From contig NZ_CP034759.1 of the NCBI RefSeq assembly GCF_004295665.1, positions 62,001-126,000 of the forward strand: 64,000 nt of DNA, read 5' to 3'. This DNA is from Litorilituus sediminis (GTDB lineage: Bacteria > Pseudomonadota > Gammaproteobacteria > Enterobacterales > Alteromonadaceae). The notes under the pieces are model-generated. The model worked only from the letters and a program-made list of their open reading frames with translations. It made no database searches and had not been told where the DNA came from. Within the stretch, counting starts at the first letter, position 1. Each line of letters starts with the position of its first letter. The position numbers and the translations under genes were made by a program. Shown here piece after piece: positions 1 through 8,444 of the stretch.

Positions 1-109
1 AAAGTCTGGTACTGAGCCATTAATTCGCGTTATGGTGGAAGGCCCTGAGCAAGAAGAAGTGACCGCATTAGCAAATCAAATTGCTGATGTAGTAAAGCAA
101 GTAAGCTAA
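1..109 (+). CDS. glmM: Phosphoglucosamine mutase, C-terminal end (partial)
   Basis: The window opens inside this gene; only about 35 C-terminal codons remain, ending in TAA at 107-109. The visible residues [13 protein letters not shown] are the phosphate-binding signature of the last domain of the phosphohexomutase family. GlmM converts glucosamine-6-phosphate to glucosamine-1-phosphate in the cytoplasm for UDP-GlcNAc and hence murein and LPS synthesis. The order glmM-tpiA-secG downstream is the usual one in gammaproteobacteria and supports the call. The 5' part lies outside the window. Confidence 0.9.
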   Translation, partial: KSGTEPLIRVMVEGPEQEEVTALANQIADVVKQVS

Positions 110-172
110 AAAGCTAGACTTCTTCATAGTTTACTTACTTTTACGCCAGTTCGAGTAAAAAGCGAGCAAATG

Positions 173-208
173 GCAAAAGATATCTTGTTATTTACTTGTA
201 TCTTTTGC
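173..208 (+). other. Hairpin between glmM and tpiA
   Basis: A perfect 10-bp stem (gcaaaagata at 173-182 pairing with tatcttttgc at 199-208) encloses a 16-nt loop. No T-run follows, so it is not a standard intrinsic terminator. It may be a processing or stabilising element between glmM and tpiA, or part of the tpiA leader. Confidence 0.4.
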
Positions 209-262
209 TCAGGTTAGTTAATATCTCGCGGCTTCATTTTAGCAATGAACCGAGGAAGAAAA

Positions 263-1033
263 ATGACAAGACGAGCAATTGTTGCCGCTAATTGGAAAAT
301 GAACGGTAATTTAACTTTAGTTAATGACATGGTAACAGGGTTTTCTGATATCTCATTAGCTGAGAATGTTGATGTTGTGATCTGTCCAAGCTTTCCTTAT
401 TTATCAGAGTTTTCACGTGCTGTTGAAGCAAAGCAATTGCCAAGTAATGTTTATCTTGGTAGCCAAAATGTAAGTGAACAGCAAAGTGGCGCATTTACGG
501 GAGAAGTTTCAACAAGTATGTTGAAAGAGTTCTCGGTAAGTTATGTTATAGTTGGACACTCTGAACGTAGAAGTTTATATAAAGAAACCTCTACTTTAGT
601 TGCTCATAAAGTTAAAGCTGCGCTTGAAGCAGGGGTAACACCAATTTTATGTATTGGTGAAAGCGAAAGTGAACGAGCAACTGAGCAAACAGAAACTGTG
701 CTTGCCTCGCAATTACAACCGGTAATTGATGAAGTAGGCATTGAAGCGTTTGCTAATTTAGTTGTAGCCTATGAGCCAGTGTGGGCGATAGGTACAGGTA
801 AAACTGCTTCAAGCGAAATGGCGCAAGAAACTCATCAGTTTATTCGCCAATTTTTAGCACAAAGTAATGAAGAAGTTGCAGCTAAGGTGCCGTTACTATA
901 CGGTGGTAGCGTTAATGCAACTAACAGTGAAGAATTATTCGCACAAGCTGATATAGACGGTGGTTTAATCGGCGGTGCAAGTTTAAAGGTTGAGCAATTT
1001 AAAGCAATTTGCTTAGCAGCTAAAGGAAAATAG
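263..1033 (+). CDS. tpiA: Triosephosphate isomerase
   Basis: Interconverts dihydroxyacetone phosphate and glyceraldehyde-3-phosphate in glycolysis and gluconeogenesis, in the cytoplasm. From the ATG at 263 the protein is 256 residues, the normal family length, and begins MTRRAIVAANWKMNG with the conserved N-K catalytic pair. The catalytic His is in IVGHSERR and the catalytic Glu in AYEPVWAIGTGK. The phosphate-gripping YGGSV segment is near the end. The frame is open to an earlier ATG at 245. The start at 263 is preferred because aggaag (253-258) sits 4 bases ahead and the extra residues match nothing in the family. secG follows after 2 bases. Confidence 0.97.
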   Translation: MTRRAIVAANWKMNGNLTLVNDMVTGFSDISLAENVDVVICPSFPYLSEFSRAVEAKQLPSNVYLGSQNVSEQQSGAFTGEVSTSMLKEFSVSYVIVGHSERRSLYKETSTLVAHKVKAALEAGVTPILCIGESESERATEQTETVLASQLQPVIDEVGIEAFANLVVAYEPVWAIGTGKTASSEMAQETHQFIRQFLAQSNEEVAAKVPLLYGGSVNATNSEELFAQADIDGGLIGGASLKVEQFKAICLAAKGK

Positions 1034-1035
1034 AA

Positions 1036-1422
1036 ATGTTGTATCAAGTTTTAATTATCGCTTACGTATTAATTGCGTTAGCCCTTATTGGTTTAGTATT
1101 AATCCAACAAGGTAAAGGTGCTGATATGGGCGCATCATTTGGTGCAGGTTCATCAGCTACAGTATTTGGTTCAAGTGGTTCGGGTAACTTCTTAACCAAA
1201 GCAACAACTTACCTAGCGATTGCGTTTTTTGCGATTAGCTTAATTTTAGGTAACTTAACCGCTAACCGTACTAAAGCGGTTGATGAGTGGAACAACTTAA
1301 GCGCGCCAACGACTGAAGCGGTTGATGCTATCCCTAGCGAAAGCGTAGAGCCTAAAAATAGTGATGTACCTGGCTCTGGTGACACAGCTAAGAAAGAAGA
1401 AAACAGCGAAGTACCAAACTAA
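1036..1422 (+). CDS. secG: Preprotein translocase subunit SecG
   Basis: Small inner-membrane subunit of the SecYEG translocon, which assists SecA-driven protein export. The 128-residue protein has two predicted membrane segments (about residues 3-23 and 55-75). They are separated by the diagnostic loop IQQGKGADMGASFG and the glycine/serine-rich SSATVFGSSGSGNFLTK. The tail after residue 85 is hydrophilic, acidic and rich in Ser/Pro/Glu, as is common in this group. It starts 2 bases after tpiA, so the two genes are probably co-transcribed. tRNA-Leu lies just downstream, the conserved arrangement. Confidence 0.96.
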   Translation: MLYQVLIIAYVLIALALIGLVLIQQGKGADMGASFGAGSSATVFGSSGSGNFLTKATTYLAIAFFAISLILGNLTANRTKAVDEWNNLSAPTTEAVDAIPSESVEPKNSDVPGSGDTAKKEENSEVPN

Positions 1423-1443
1423 GATACGCTGAAAAATAGTTAT

Positions 1444-1529
1444 GCGGATGTGGCGGAATTGGTAGACGCGCCATCTTGAGGGGGTGGTGAGCTATGCTCG
1501 TGTGGGTTCAAGTCCCACCATCCGCACCA
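1444..1529 (+). tRNA. tRNA-Leu (anticodon GAG)
   Basis: An 86-nt class II tRNA. The acceptor GCGGATG pairs with CATCCGC and CCA is encoded. The anticodon arm is CCATC-TTGAGGG-GGTGG, giving anticodon GAG. The D-arm has the leucine-type GGCGGAATTGGTAGACGC, followed by a variable arm and a TTCAAGT T-loop. Its place after secG is conserved in gammaproteobacteria. tRNA-Leu(GAG) genes are frequent targets of tyrosine-recombinase integration, and here normal synteny ends directly after the gene. Confidence 0.97.
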
Positions 1530-1540
1530 CTTATAAACAA

Positions 1541-1569
1541 AGGGTTGTAGAGATACAGCCCTTTTTTAT
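1541..1569 (+). terminator. Intrinsic terminator after tRNA-Leu
   Basis: The stem agggttgta / tacagccc (one G-T pair, GAGA loop) is followed by a run of six T. It lies 11 bases beyond the tRNA CCA and probably ends the tpiA-secG-tRNA transcript. Confidence 0.85.
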
Positions 1570-1947
1570 TGCTAATTTTCCTGAAAAACGTCCCATTTCC
1601 GTCCCATAATACAATATTGGCTATTTCAAATAAGCAGTATCAGTAAATATGAAAGGTTATAGCCATCACTCTTGACCTCACAAATCAGTTCAAGCTTTTA
1701 TCTAAGCTGTAAACACATCCTTGATGATTTGCAGCCAAACAGAATATCCTGTTCTGTTGCTCAGCCTAACCAAGCTGCGTGCTTGTTGCACTTAAAACGC
1801 CTGATTTGACATTTTGGTTGAAAACTTGCTCAGTAGAGTAGGGAGTGAAATAACAAGAAGCTTGATTACACTTGGCTAAATCATTTACTACACTTTAATG
1901 CGAGTATTATAGTAATGTAGAGCTACAGTTCATGATCAGGGTTGTAT
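1570..1947. other. Gene-free spacer at a synteny break, with short direct repeats
   Basis: About 380 bases with no convincing gene on either strand. It contains two exact copies of cgtcccat (1589-1596 and 1600-1607, 11-bp period) about 60 bases past the tRNA 3' end. Spacers like this occur next to tRNA genes used as integration sites. The usual rimP-nusA genes do not follow. No integrase or intact att duplication is visible, so integration is only an inference. Confidence 0.4.
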
Positions 1948-3345
1948 ATGGAAAATAATGGCAGCTATTTGGAAAAAGAACTTTATCAATTAATCAAAAC
2001 GGACACTAGGGTTTTTGATTTTCTTCAAGAGGGAGCGCTTGATGGTCTTTGGTACTGGGATATAGACAACCCAGAAAACGAGTGGATGAATAAGCGCTTC
2101 TGGGAAGTATTAGGTTATGATCCAAGCGAAAAGAAGCACTTAGCCTCAGAGTGGCAAGATATTATTAATCAGGATGATTTAAAGGTGGCACTCGATAATT
2201 TTGAAAAGCATTGTCTAGATAAAGAGCAGCCATACGATCAAGTGGTTAGATATAAGCATAAAAATGGCTCCACGGTATGGATTCGCTGTCGCGGCATTGC
2301 CATTAGAGATAATGATGGGCGCCCTAAGCGCATGTTAGGCACTCATATTGATATTACCCGGTTAAAAGAGGCTGAGGCTAGGTATCAACGCAATCTTTCT
2401 GAGCTTGATAAGCACTATGCTATTACTAAATTAGCGCTGGAGCAAAGTGAGTTGCTATTTGAAATGGCGCCAGATGCTAATTTACAGGTTGATGTACAAG
2501 GCCATATTATTAAGGCGAATATTCAAGCAGAAAAGCTTTTTGGCTATTCAAAAGCTGAACTTGAACAAATGAATGTTTCTGATTTAATTCCTAAAGGTAT
2601 TTCCGCCAATCATAACAAAAATATTCAAACGTACTTTAAGCAAGGTGGCGCTCGAAAAATGGGCGCCGAGCGAGGAAAAATGGCGGCATTGCGCCGAGAT
2701 GGACAAGCGTTACAGGTTGAAATTACCTTAAATTTAATCTCAACTGCCTATGGTGATTATGCGCTAGCTACGATTCGTGATATGACTAAAATAGAGGCCT
2801 TGATTACCTCTTTAGAAGGGCAAATTGCCGAAAACAAGAAGCTAGAAGAGCTTACTTTAATTGATCCTTTAACGAAAATTTATAATCAAAGGCATTTTGA
2901 ACAAGCACTAAAAAAAGAGTTTGCCTCAAACGCTAGGTATAGCCAGCCACTCTCTTTAATTCTGATTGATATCGACTATTTTAAAGCGGTTAATGATAAA
3001 TACGGGCACTCATCAGGGAATGAGGTGTTGATTGAATTGCCGAGTCTTATCAATCAATTTACCCGATACGGAGATACCTTAGCGCGAGTGGGCGGCGAGG
3101 AGTTTGCGTTAATTTTACCGCATTGTGATAAAGAGTCTGCCTTGGTATTAGCTGAAAGGATTGTTTTTGAAGCAGAGCAACACGCCTTTAAATTAAGTTG
3201 TGGTAATACTCTCAAGTTAACCTTAAGTCTCGGCGTTACGCAACTATACGAAGGTGATACCGATGAACATGCGCTTTTTGAAAGAGCAGATAAAGCATTA
3301 TATGAGTCTAAATCTTTAGGGCGAAATAGAGTGACGACGATTTAA
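1948..3345 (+). CDS. Diguanylate cyclase with two PAS domains (PAS-PAS-GGDEF)
   Basis: Predicted cytosolic enzyme making c-di-GMP from two GTP. From ATG 1948 it is 465 residues. PAS1 with PAC lies at roughly 20-140 (GLWYWDIDNPENEWMNKRFWEVLGY, ending GTHIDITRLKEAE), PAS2 at about 160-275 (FEMAPDANLQVDVQGHIIKAN) and GGDEF at about 300-465. The active-site motif is GGEEF. The metal-binding loop is DIDYFKAVNDKYGH. RYGD five residues before GGEEF fits the RxxD product-inhibition site. No membrane segment is seen, so the input is intracellular, perhaps through a PAS cofactor. ATG 1948 is chosen over TTG 1942 because agg (1938-1940) lies 7 bases ahead. It occupies the place usually held by rimP. Confidence 0.93.
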   Translation: MENNGSYLEKELYQLIKTDTRVFDFLQEGALDGLWYWDIDNPENEWMNKRFWEVLGYDPSEKKHLASEWQDIINQDDLKVALDNFEKHCLDKEQPYDQVVRYKHKNGSTVWIRCRGIAIRDNDGRPKRMLGTHIDITRLKEAEARYQRNLSELDKHYAITKLALEQSELLFEMAPDANLQVDVQGHIIKANIQAEKLFGYSKAELEQMNVSDLIPKGISANHNKNIQTYFKQGGARKMGAERGKMAALRRDGQALQVEITLNLISTAYGDYALATIRDMTKIEALITSLEGQIAENKKLEELTLIDPLTKIYNQRHFEQALKKEFASNARYSQPLSLILIDIDYFKAVNDKYGHSSGNEVLIELPSLINQFTRYGDTLARVGGEEFALILPHCDKESALVLAERIVFEAEQHAFKLSCGNTLKLTLSLGVTQLYEGDTDEHALFERADKALYESKSLGRNRVTTI

Positions 3346-3364
3346 CGTTTGAGGTTAACTGAAA

Positions 3365-3395
3365 AGCCCCACGTTGTGCTGTTAACTGTGGGGCT
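3365..3395 (-). terminator. Hairpin between DGC and amidohydrolase remnant
   Basis: A perfect 8-bp stem (agccccac / gtggggct) with a 15-nt loop. Read on the minus strand it is followed by four T, so it would end the decayed minus-strand hydrolase gene. On the plus strand no T-run follows, though it may still help end the diguanylate cyclase message. Confidence 0.5.
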
Positions 3396-3429
3396 ATAGG
3401 TGATGTAATCTGCTTTAAGGTTGTTGGTA

Positions 3430-3859
3430 TTAAAGTGTATTTTTATATATTTTTCCGTTTTTCATCATTAAAGCAAAGTTTTCTTTTGGATTAGCCACTA
3501 AGTTTAAGTCTTTTAATGGCTTACCATTTACTAGGATAATATCAGCATAGGCGCTTGCTTTTATAACCCCTAGAGAGCCATTAGGGTATGGCGAGCGTGG
3601 ACCCGATAACGCTAACAGCTCACCTGCGGTTGAGGTCGTTTGTCTTAGTGCTTCAACAGGGGTAAACCAGCGAGAGAGTTTCGAATTGCTTTCCTTGTTT
3701 TTCGGCTAATTCAGGGTCAAATAAGGTATCTGTCCCGAAAACAAGCTTTACGCCAAGTTTTTTCGCTAATTGATAGACACGCTCGGTACCTTTGGTGACT
3801 TCAATATATTTTTGACGACTAATACCAAGTGAAATAATTATTTCACTTGGTATAAACAT
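3430..3859 (-). pseudogene. Amidohydrolase-family pseudogene (truncated and frameshifted)
   Basis: Decayed metal-dependent hydrolase of the imidazolonepropionase-like amidohydrolase superfamily. One frame (3859-3653) reads AKKLGVKLVFGTDTLFDPELA, holding the conserved metal-site GTD. The sequence then continues in another frame through RWFTPVEALRQTTSTAGELL, the SGPRSPYP segment and YADIILVNGKPLKDL to a stop at 3430-3432. One base separates the two frames near 3680. Only the C-terminal third of a normal enzyme of about 400 residues or more is present, and no upstream part is recognisable beyond 3860. It cannot encode a functional hydrolase. Confidence 0.8.
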
Positions 3860-4142
3860 AAATTTTTAACCCTCATTGTTTAGGCGATTTAGAAAATGCC
3901 TGATTGTGTCCATTCATAAATAAAGTTAGGTACAGTTGGCGTAATACTATAGCTAATCACAGCAACGGTAATTATATAACTGTGCTTTGAACCTATGAAA
4001 TCGTAAATCAATATAGTAGCTAAAACAATGACGGCCTAAGATTACACAATAGACAGTGCAAATTTTTTTAAACTTAATGGTTTAAATTATCTAATCAATT
4101 AATATTATTTATTAAGTTGTAAAAATTAATTAAATAATCTTG
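3860..4142. other. AT-rich spacer without a gene
   Basis: About 280 bases, strongly AT-rich, between the hydrolase remnant and the 3' end of the LysR gene. No coding frame resembling the missing N-terminal part of the hydrolase was seen, nor any RNA gene. It is consistent with eroded DNA. Confidence 0.4.
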
Positions 4143-4985
4143 TTAATTTCTCACGTAAGGAAACAGCATTAGGGCATCTTGAATAAGTGTGGTTTTATGA
4201 CTTTTTGCCAAATAAATAGCGTAAATATCACGTCCGTACTCTGGCGCTCCTACAACTGGGTGTAGCTTGCCTTTTCTAATATGCTCAAAGCTCATTTGCC
4301 TGGGCAAATAGGCACAGCCTGATGCTTCTAGAATAAAATTTAGCGCTATTCTCGGTTGGCTCATATTATGGCGAATGGCATTGCTTTCCCTGTGAGCTCG
4401 CATAATTTGACTATTCACTGATTCGCCATAGTCAACCATCACCATATTATTTACTTGGTGCAGTGCTAAATCTTTTTCTGTAGAGACAAGCTGTAAAGGA
4501 ACTGTGGCCACTTTCTCACTGATGATGTCTTCAATAAAGGGCGGCTCAAACAAAAAAGCAATATCAACCATACGGCTGATCACTTGTTTTCGTAACTCTA
4601 AAGGTGAGTAGGTTTGTGTGTACAGGTGGACATCGTCTAAGTTGCGATGTATTTTTTGCAGCCAATCTTGTAATACTATGTCCCAGATTGACATCATTGA
4701 ACCAACAAATAACTGTGATGAGCTGGACTCAGCAATGCCGACATCTTGCTTGAGTTTTTGCCACATGATGATCATTTCATTGGCATGCTTGACTAGTCTG
4801 TGGCCTTCAGCGGTTAGTTTTAAACGTTTTTGCGTGCGATCGAATAGCAAAACCCCTAATTCTTCTTCCAATTGCTTGATTCTGCTGCTGATAGCCGCTT
4901 GAGTTAGATACAAGTTTTCTGCCGCCACTCTAACATGCAGCGTTTGGCTAACCTCTAAAAAGGTGGTAAGCAACTCAATCTTCAT
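4143..4985 (-). CDS. LysR-family transcriptional regulator, HdfR-like
   Basis: 280-residue LysR-type regulator. The N-terminal winged helix (about 1-60) reads MKIELLTTFLEVSQTLHVRVAAENLYLTQAAISSRIKQLEEELG; the recognition helix is LTQAAISSRIKQLE. A LysR effector-binding domain follows at about 90-280. The opening residues resemble HdfR of enterobacteria, so it is called HdfR-like rather than orthologous. It is transcribed divergently from rimK across a 132-bp AT-rich gap. LysR proteins often control the divergent neighbour, so this one may regulate the rimK operon; no T-N11-A box was assigned with confidence. Confidence 0.9.
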   Translation of the reverse strand: MKIELLTTFLEVSQTLHVRVAAENLYLTQAAISSRIKQLEEELGVLLFDRTQKRLKLTAEGHRLVKHANEMIIMWQKLKQDVGIAESSSSQLFVGSMMSIWDIVLQDWLQKIHRNLDDVHLYTQTYSPLELRKQVISRMVDIAFLFEPPFIEDIISEKVATVPLQLVSTEKDLALHQVNNMVMVDYGESVNSQIMRAHRESNAIRHNMSQPRIALNFILEASGCAYLPRQMSFEHIRKGKLHPVVGAPEYGRDIYAIYLAKSHKTTLIQDALMLFPYVRN

Positions 4986-5117
4986 ATAATCATTCCTTTA
5001 ATAAAATAATTTTATCAATTAGCTGCTTTTATTTTGATTCTCTTTTTAAAAATTTTCAACTAAATTTAATTACATCAGTAAGCAAAGCGCTTAACGCGCG
5101 TAAGAAGGAATTAAAAC

Positions 5118-6023
5118 ATGAAAATAGCCATTTTATCTCGTAACAAAAATTTATACTCAACTCGCCGCTTAAAAGAAGCGAGCTTAGAACGTGGTCATGA
5201 GGTAGACATTATTGATACCTTGCATTGCTATATGGATATTACCAGCAATCGACCAACGGTACGTTTTCACGGTGAAGAGTTACCTAAATATGATGCCATT
5301 ATTCCTAGAATTGGTGCATCCGTTACCTTTTACGGTACTGCGGTTGCTAGACAATTTGAAATGATGGGCACCTTTAATATTAACGAGTCAGTCGCCATTA
5401 GTCGCTCTCGGGATAAGTTAAGGTCTTTGCAGTTACTATCACGTAAAGGCATTGGGTTGCCGCGTACTGGTTTTGCTAGTAAACCCGACAATATTAAAGA
5501 CTTAATTAAAAATGTTGGTGGGGCGCCACTGGTGATTAAGTTATTAGAGGGGACTCAAGGTATTGGCGTGGTATTGGCTGACACCTCAAAGGCTGCGGAA
5601 AGTATTATTGAAGCCTTTATGGGCTTAAAGGCGAATATTTTAGTGCAAGAATATGTAAAAGAAGCAGGTGGTGCTGATATTCGCTGTTTAGTGGTTGGTG
5701 GCCGTGTTGTTGCAGCAATGAAGCGTCAAGGCGCAGAAGGTGAGTTTAGATCGAATTTACATCGTGGTGGCAGTGCAGAGATAGTGAAGTTAACCAAGGA
5801 AGAGCGCGCTACGGCGGTAAATGCTGCCAAGGTGATGGGATTAAACTTCTGTGGTGTCGATTTATTGCGCTCACACAATGGTCCTATGGTGATGGAAGTT
5901 AATTCATCACCTGGGTTAGAAGGTATTGAAACAGCAACGGGTTTAGATGTTGCTGGCAAAGTAATTGAGTTTTTGGAAAAGAATGCCAAGTTCAATGCCA
6001 CTAAGACCAAAGGGCAAGGCTAA
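5118..6023 (+). CDS. rimK: RimK-family L-glutamate ligase (ribosomal protein S6 modification)
   Basis: ATP-grasp ligase that adds glutamate to the C terminus of ribosomal protein S6; E. coli RimK can also make poly-alpha-glutamate. The protein is 301 residues, the usual length. Its N-terminal pre-ATP-grasp domain starts [21 protein letters not shown]. The ATP-grasp part has [15 protein letters not shown] and [17 protein letters not shown], and the metal-binding end [26 protein letters not shown]. The ATG at 5118 has aaggaa 10 bases upstream. It heads a tight run of same-strand genes: a deacylase, a RimB-like protease, MscS and ZntB. Confidence 0.94.
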   Translation: MKIAILSRNKNLYSTRRLKEASLERGHEVDIIDTLHCYMDITSNRPTVRFHGEELPKYDAIIPRIGASVTFYGTAVARQFEMMGTFNINESVAISRSRDKLRSLQLLSRKGIGLPRTGFASKPDNIKDLIKNVGGAPLVIKLLEGTQGIGVVLADTSKAAESIIEAFMGLKANILVQEYVKEAGGADIRCLVVGGRVVAAMKRQGAEGEFRSNLHRGGSAEIVKLTKEERATAVNAAKVMGLNFCGVDLLRSHNGPMVMEVNSSPGLEGIETATGLDVAGKVIEFLEKNAKFNATKTKGQG

Positions 6024-6045
6024 TTGAGCTTGATTAGGAGTGACA

Positions 6046-7080
6046 ATGGATAGCTTAAAAATTGGCGAGCATGTTGTTTTGCCAGGGCAAACTAAAAAAA
6101 TAGATTTACCTGTTGCTAAGCTTTATACCGATGCTGATGTAAACTTGCCTGTTTATATTATTCGGGGCAAAAAGCCAGGGTGTACTATTTTTGTTAGTGC
6201 TGCGGTACATGGCGACGAGCTTAATGGCATTGAAATTATTCGCCGTTTAATTAACTTAAAGGGTTTTAAAATTTCAGCTGGTACCCTTATTGCTGTGCCT
6301 ATGGTTAATGTTTATGGTGTGGTTAATCAAAGCCGCTATATGCCAGATAGACGAGATTTAAACCGCAGCTTTCCCGGCTCGTCTAAAGGCTCATTAGCGG
6401 CACGTGTAGCGAATATCTTTTTGCAAGAAATTGTTAGCCATTGTGACTATGGTATCGATTTACATACTGGTGCTGTGCATCGCTCTAATTTACCGCAAAT
6501 TAGAGCGCATTTAGCCGATGAGCAAACTTTAGCACTGGCAAAGGCATTTGGTGCCCCGGTAATTTTAAATTCAGATATTATTGAAGGTTCGTTACGTGAT
6601 GCCGCGGTAAACAGTAATACCAAAGTGCTGTTATATGAAGCTGGTGAAGCGCTACGCTTTGATGAGTTTTCTATTCGAGCAGGCATTAAAGGTATTGTTA
6701 ATGTGCTTAAACATTTAAAAATGATGCCCAAAGGCAGAGTGAGTAAAAAGATCACCAGTCAGTTTGTTGCTAACAACAGTGGTTGGGTTAGAGCAACCAG
6801 TAGTGGTATTGTCAGCCATCATTTTGGCCTGGGCGATCAAGTGAAAAAAGGCGAAGTATTAGCCGATATTGGCAGCCCGTATGGTGAATTATTGGGCACT
6901 GTGTTAGCGCATAAAAGTGGCGTGATTATTGGTAAGCAAAATATTCCCTTAGTGCAAGAAGGTGAAGCCATGTATCACATTGCTTATTTTAAAGAAGACG
7001 ATGAAGCCATTGCTGAGCATATTGAGTTGGTTGCAGAAGAACTTGTCAATCGCTTTGAGTCTACAGAGGAGTTATTATGA
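6046..7080 (+). CDS. Succinylglutamate desuccinylase/aspartoacylase-family zinc hydrolase
   Basis: 344-residue zinc carboxypeptidase-like protein of the AstE/AspA family, which removes N-acyl groups from amino acids or small peptides. Zinc ligands are visible in AAVHGDELNGIEIIRR (H and E) and GIDLHTGAVHRSNLP (H). The presumed catalytic Glu is in LLYEAGEALRFDEF. The C-terminal 90 residues form a biotinyl-lipoyl-like barrel (SGIVSHHFGLGDQVKKGEVLADIG). It follows rimK by 22 bases. ATG 6046 has aggag at 6036-6040 and is preferred to GTG 6040. The substrate is unknown; the context suggests a glutamate-containing adduct. It overlaps the next gene by 4 bases (ATGA). Confidence 0.88.
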   Translation: MDSLKIGEHVVLPGQTKKIDLPVAKLYTDADVNLPVYIIRGKKPGCTIFVSAAVHGDELNGIEIIRRLINLKGFKISAGTLIAVPMVNVYGVVNQSRYMPDRRDLNRSFPGSSKGSLAARVANIFLQEIVSHCDYGIDLHTGAVHRSNLPQIRAHLADEQTLALAKAFGAPVILNSDIIEGSLRDAAVNSNTKVLLYEAGEALRFDEFSIRAGIKGIVNVLKHLKMMPKGRVSKKITSQFVANNSGWVRATSSGIVSHHFGLGDQVKKGEVLADIGSPYGELLGTVLAHKSGVIIGKQNIPLVQEGEAMYHIAYFKEDDEAIAEHIELVAEELVNRFESTEELL

Positions 7081-7508
7081 CAGAGAGGATGATTATAGGG
7101 CATATTGAAAATATTGACTTACCTAAGCTCGGTATTAAACAACTGACGGTAAGGGTAGATACGGGGGCGCAAACATCGTCCCTGCATGTTGATAACATTC
7201 AACGTACGTCTATTGATAACAAACCTGCGGTTTTATTTGATATTCACCCAGAAATTCATGATGTTGATAAAAAGGTCAGGTGTACGGCATTATTACATGA
7301 TGTTAGAAAGGTGAAGTCATCTAATGGTCAAAGTGAGCAGCGTTATGTTATTAAAACACCAGCCAAGCTTGGTGAACATGCCTGGAATATTGAAATCACC
7401 TTAACGGATAGATCTGATATGACCTATTTGATGTTATTAGGCAGGCAAGCCTTAAGTGATCATTTTTATATTGATGCGGCCAATGCTTTTGTCGCATCAC
7501 ACGGTTAA
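7077..7508 (+). CDS. RimB-like retropepsin-type protease (ATP-dependent zinc protease family)
   Basis: 143-residue protein of the family annotated as putative ATP-dependent zinc protease (PF05618), which includes Pseudomonas RimB. It has the retropepsin-like active-site segment VRVDTGAQTSSLHVDNI, a central RCTALLHDVRKVKSSNG strand and a closing MLLGRQALSDHF, as in aspartic-protease folds. RimB has been linked to trimming of glutamates added by RimK, which fits this operon. Its start overlaps the stop of the deacylase (ATGA at 7077-7080), implying translational coupling. Whether it is aspartic or metal-dependent cannot be told from the sequence. Confidence 0.86.
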   Translation: MTERMIIGHIENIDLPKLGIKQLTVRVDTGAQTSSLHVDNIQRTSIDNKPAVLFDIHPEIHDVDKKVRCTALLHDVRKVKSSNGQSEQRYVIKTPAKLGEHAWNIEITLTDRSDMTYLMLLGRQALSDHFYIDAANAFVASHG

Positions 7509-7530
7509 CTATATTTGCTTGGAGATAAGT

Positions 7531-8400
7531 ATGTTAGAGCAATTGAAACACTGGTTAAATTATCCTTTATTTACCTTTAATGAGCGTGTGATAACGCTCA
7601 TTGAAGTATTGGCTGTGCCGATTTGGTTAATTGTCAGTATTCTGCTTGCTAACTTTTTAATTACTAAGCTAGGTAAGAAATTACAAAGTAAAAATAAAGA
7701 TCCCAACGTAATCCATTTGGTACAAAGGCTTTTATATATAGTGGTGTTGGCCGTTATCTTTATTACCACCTTGTCGATGTTAAATGTACCTATTACCGCA
7801 TTTGCCTTTTTATCTGGGGCTATTGCCATAGGCTTTGGTTTTGGCGCGCAAAATATTATTAATAACTTTATTAGTGGCTGGATATTAATGGGAGAAAAAC
7901 CCATACGTATTGGTGACTTTTTAGAAGTTGAAGGCGTAAAAGGTATTGTTGAAGAGATAAACACTCGTTCTACCCGAGTAAGACGTGTTGACGGGGTGCA
8001 TATGTTGATCCCTAATAGCAAATTATTAGAAAATACTGTGATTAACTGGACACTTAGAGACAAACTGATCCGAGGTACAGTTTCCGTTGGCGTTGCCTAT
8101 GGCAGTGATTGTCATTTAGTGAAAACCATTATGCTAGATATTGCTAATGAGCAAAAAGAAACCTTAGATGAACATGGCCGTGAGCCACAAGTTTTTTTTC
8201 AAGAGTTTGGTGATAATGCCTTAATATTTGAATTGTATTTTTGGATTAACTCTCAAGTAGAAGGGGGCTTACGCTTGGTGGCCAGTAATATTCGTTTTGA
8301 TTTGGATAAGGCCTTTAAAGAGCACGAGGTAGTGGTTGCCTTCCCTCAACGAGATGTTCACCTTGATGGTACGCTTAACATTATTAAGACATTGCAATAG
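7531..8400 (+). CDS. Small-conductance mechanosensitive channel, MscS family
   Basis: 289-residue inner-membrane channel that opens on membrane tension after hypo-osmotic shock. Membrane segments lie at about 20-45 and 62-85. The pore-lining helix is AFAFLSGAIAIGFGFGAQNIINNFISG. The beta domain follows with GDFLEVEGVKGIVEEINTRSTRVRRVDGVHMLIPNS. The coding frame is open further upstream to 7456, but that part overlaps the protease gene. ATG 7531 with ggaga at 7521-7525 is the credible start. Its place 22 bases after the RimB-like gene suggests the operon has an osmotic role. Confidence 0.92.
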   Translation: MLEQLKHWLNYPLFTFNERVITLIEVLAVPIWLIVSILLANFLITKLGKKLQSKNKDPNVIHLVQRLLYIVVLAVIFITTLSMLNVPITAFAFLSGAIAIGFGFGAQNIINNFISGWILMGEKPIRIGDFLEVEGVKGIVEEINTRSTRVRRVDGVHMLIPNSKLLENTVINWTLRDKLIRGTVSVGVAYGSDCHLVKTIMLDIANEQKETLDEHGREPQVFFQEFGDNALIFELYFWINSQVEGGLRLVASNIRFDLDKAFKEHEVVVAFPQRDVHLDGTLNIIKTLQ

Positions 8401-8444
8401 CGAAATTTGAGGTTAAGAAAGGATTAAAGGAAGAGGGGAAAGAA

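Noticed and set aside
1589-1607. Short direct repeats near tRNA-Leu as a CRISPR or att pair
   Set aside because: Only two 8-bp units; no spacer pattern and no duplicated tRNA end, so neither a CRISPR nor a proven att site.
7456-7530. Upstream extension of the MscS reading frame
   Set aside because: It overlaps the end of the RimB-like gene, has no ribosome site and gives residues unlike MscS. ATG 7531 with ggaga is the natural start.
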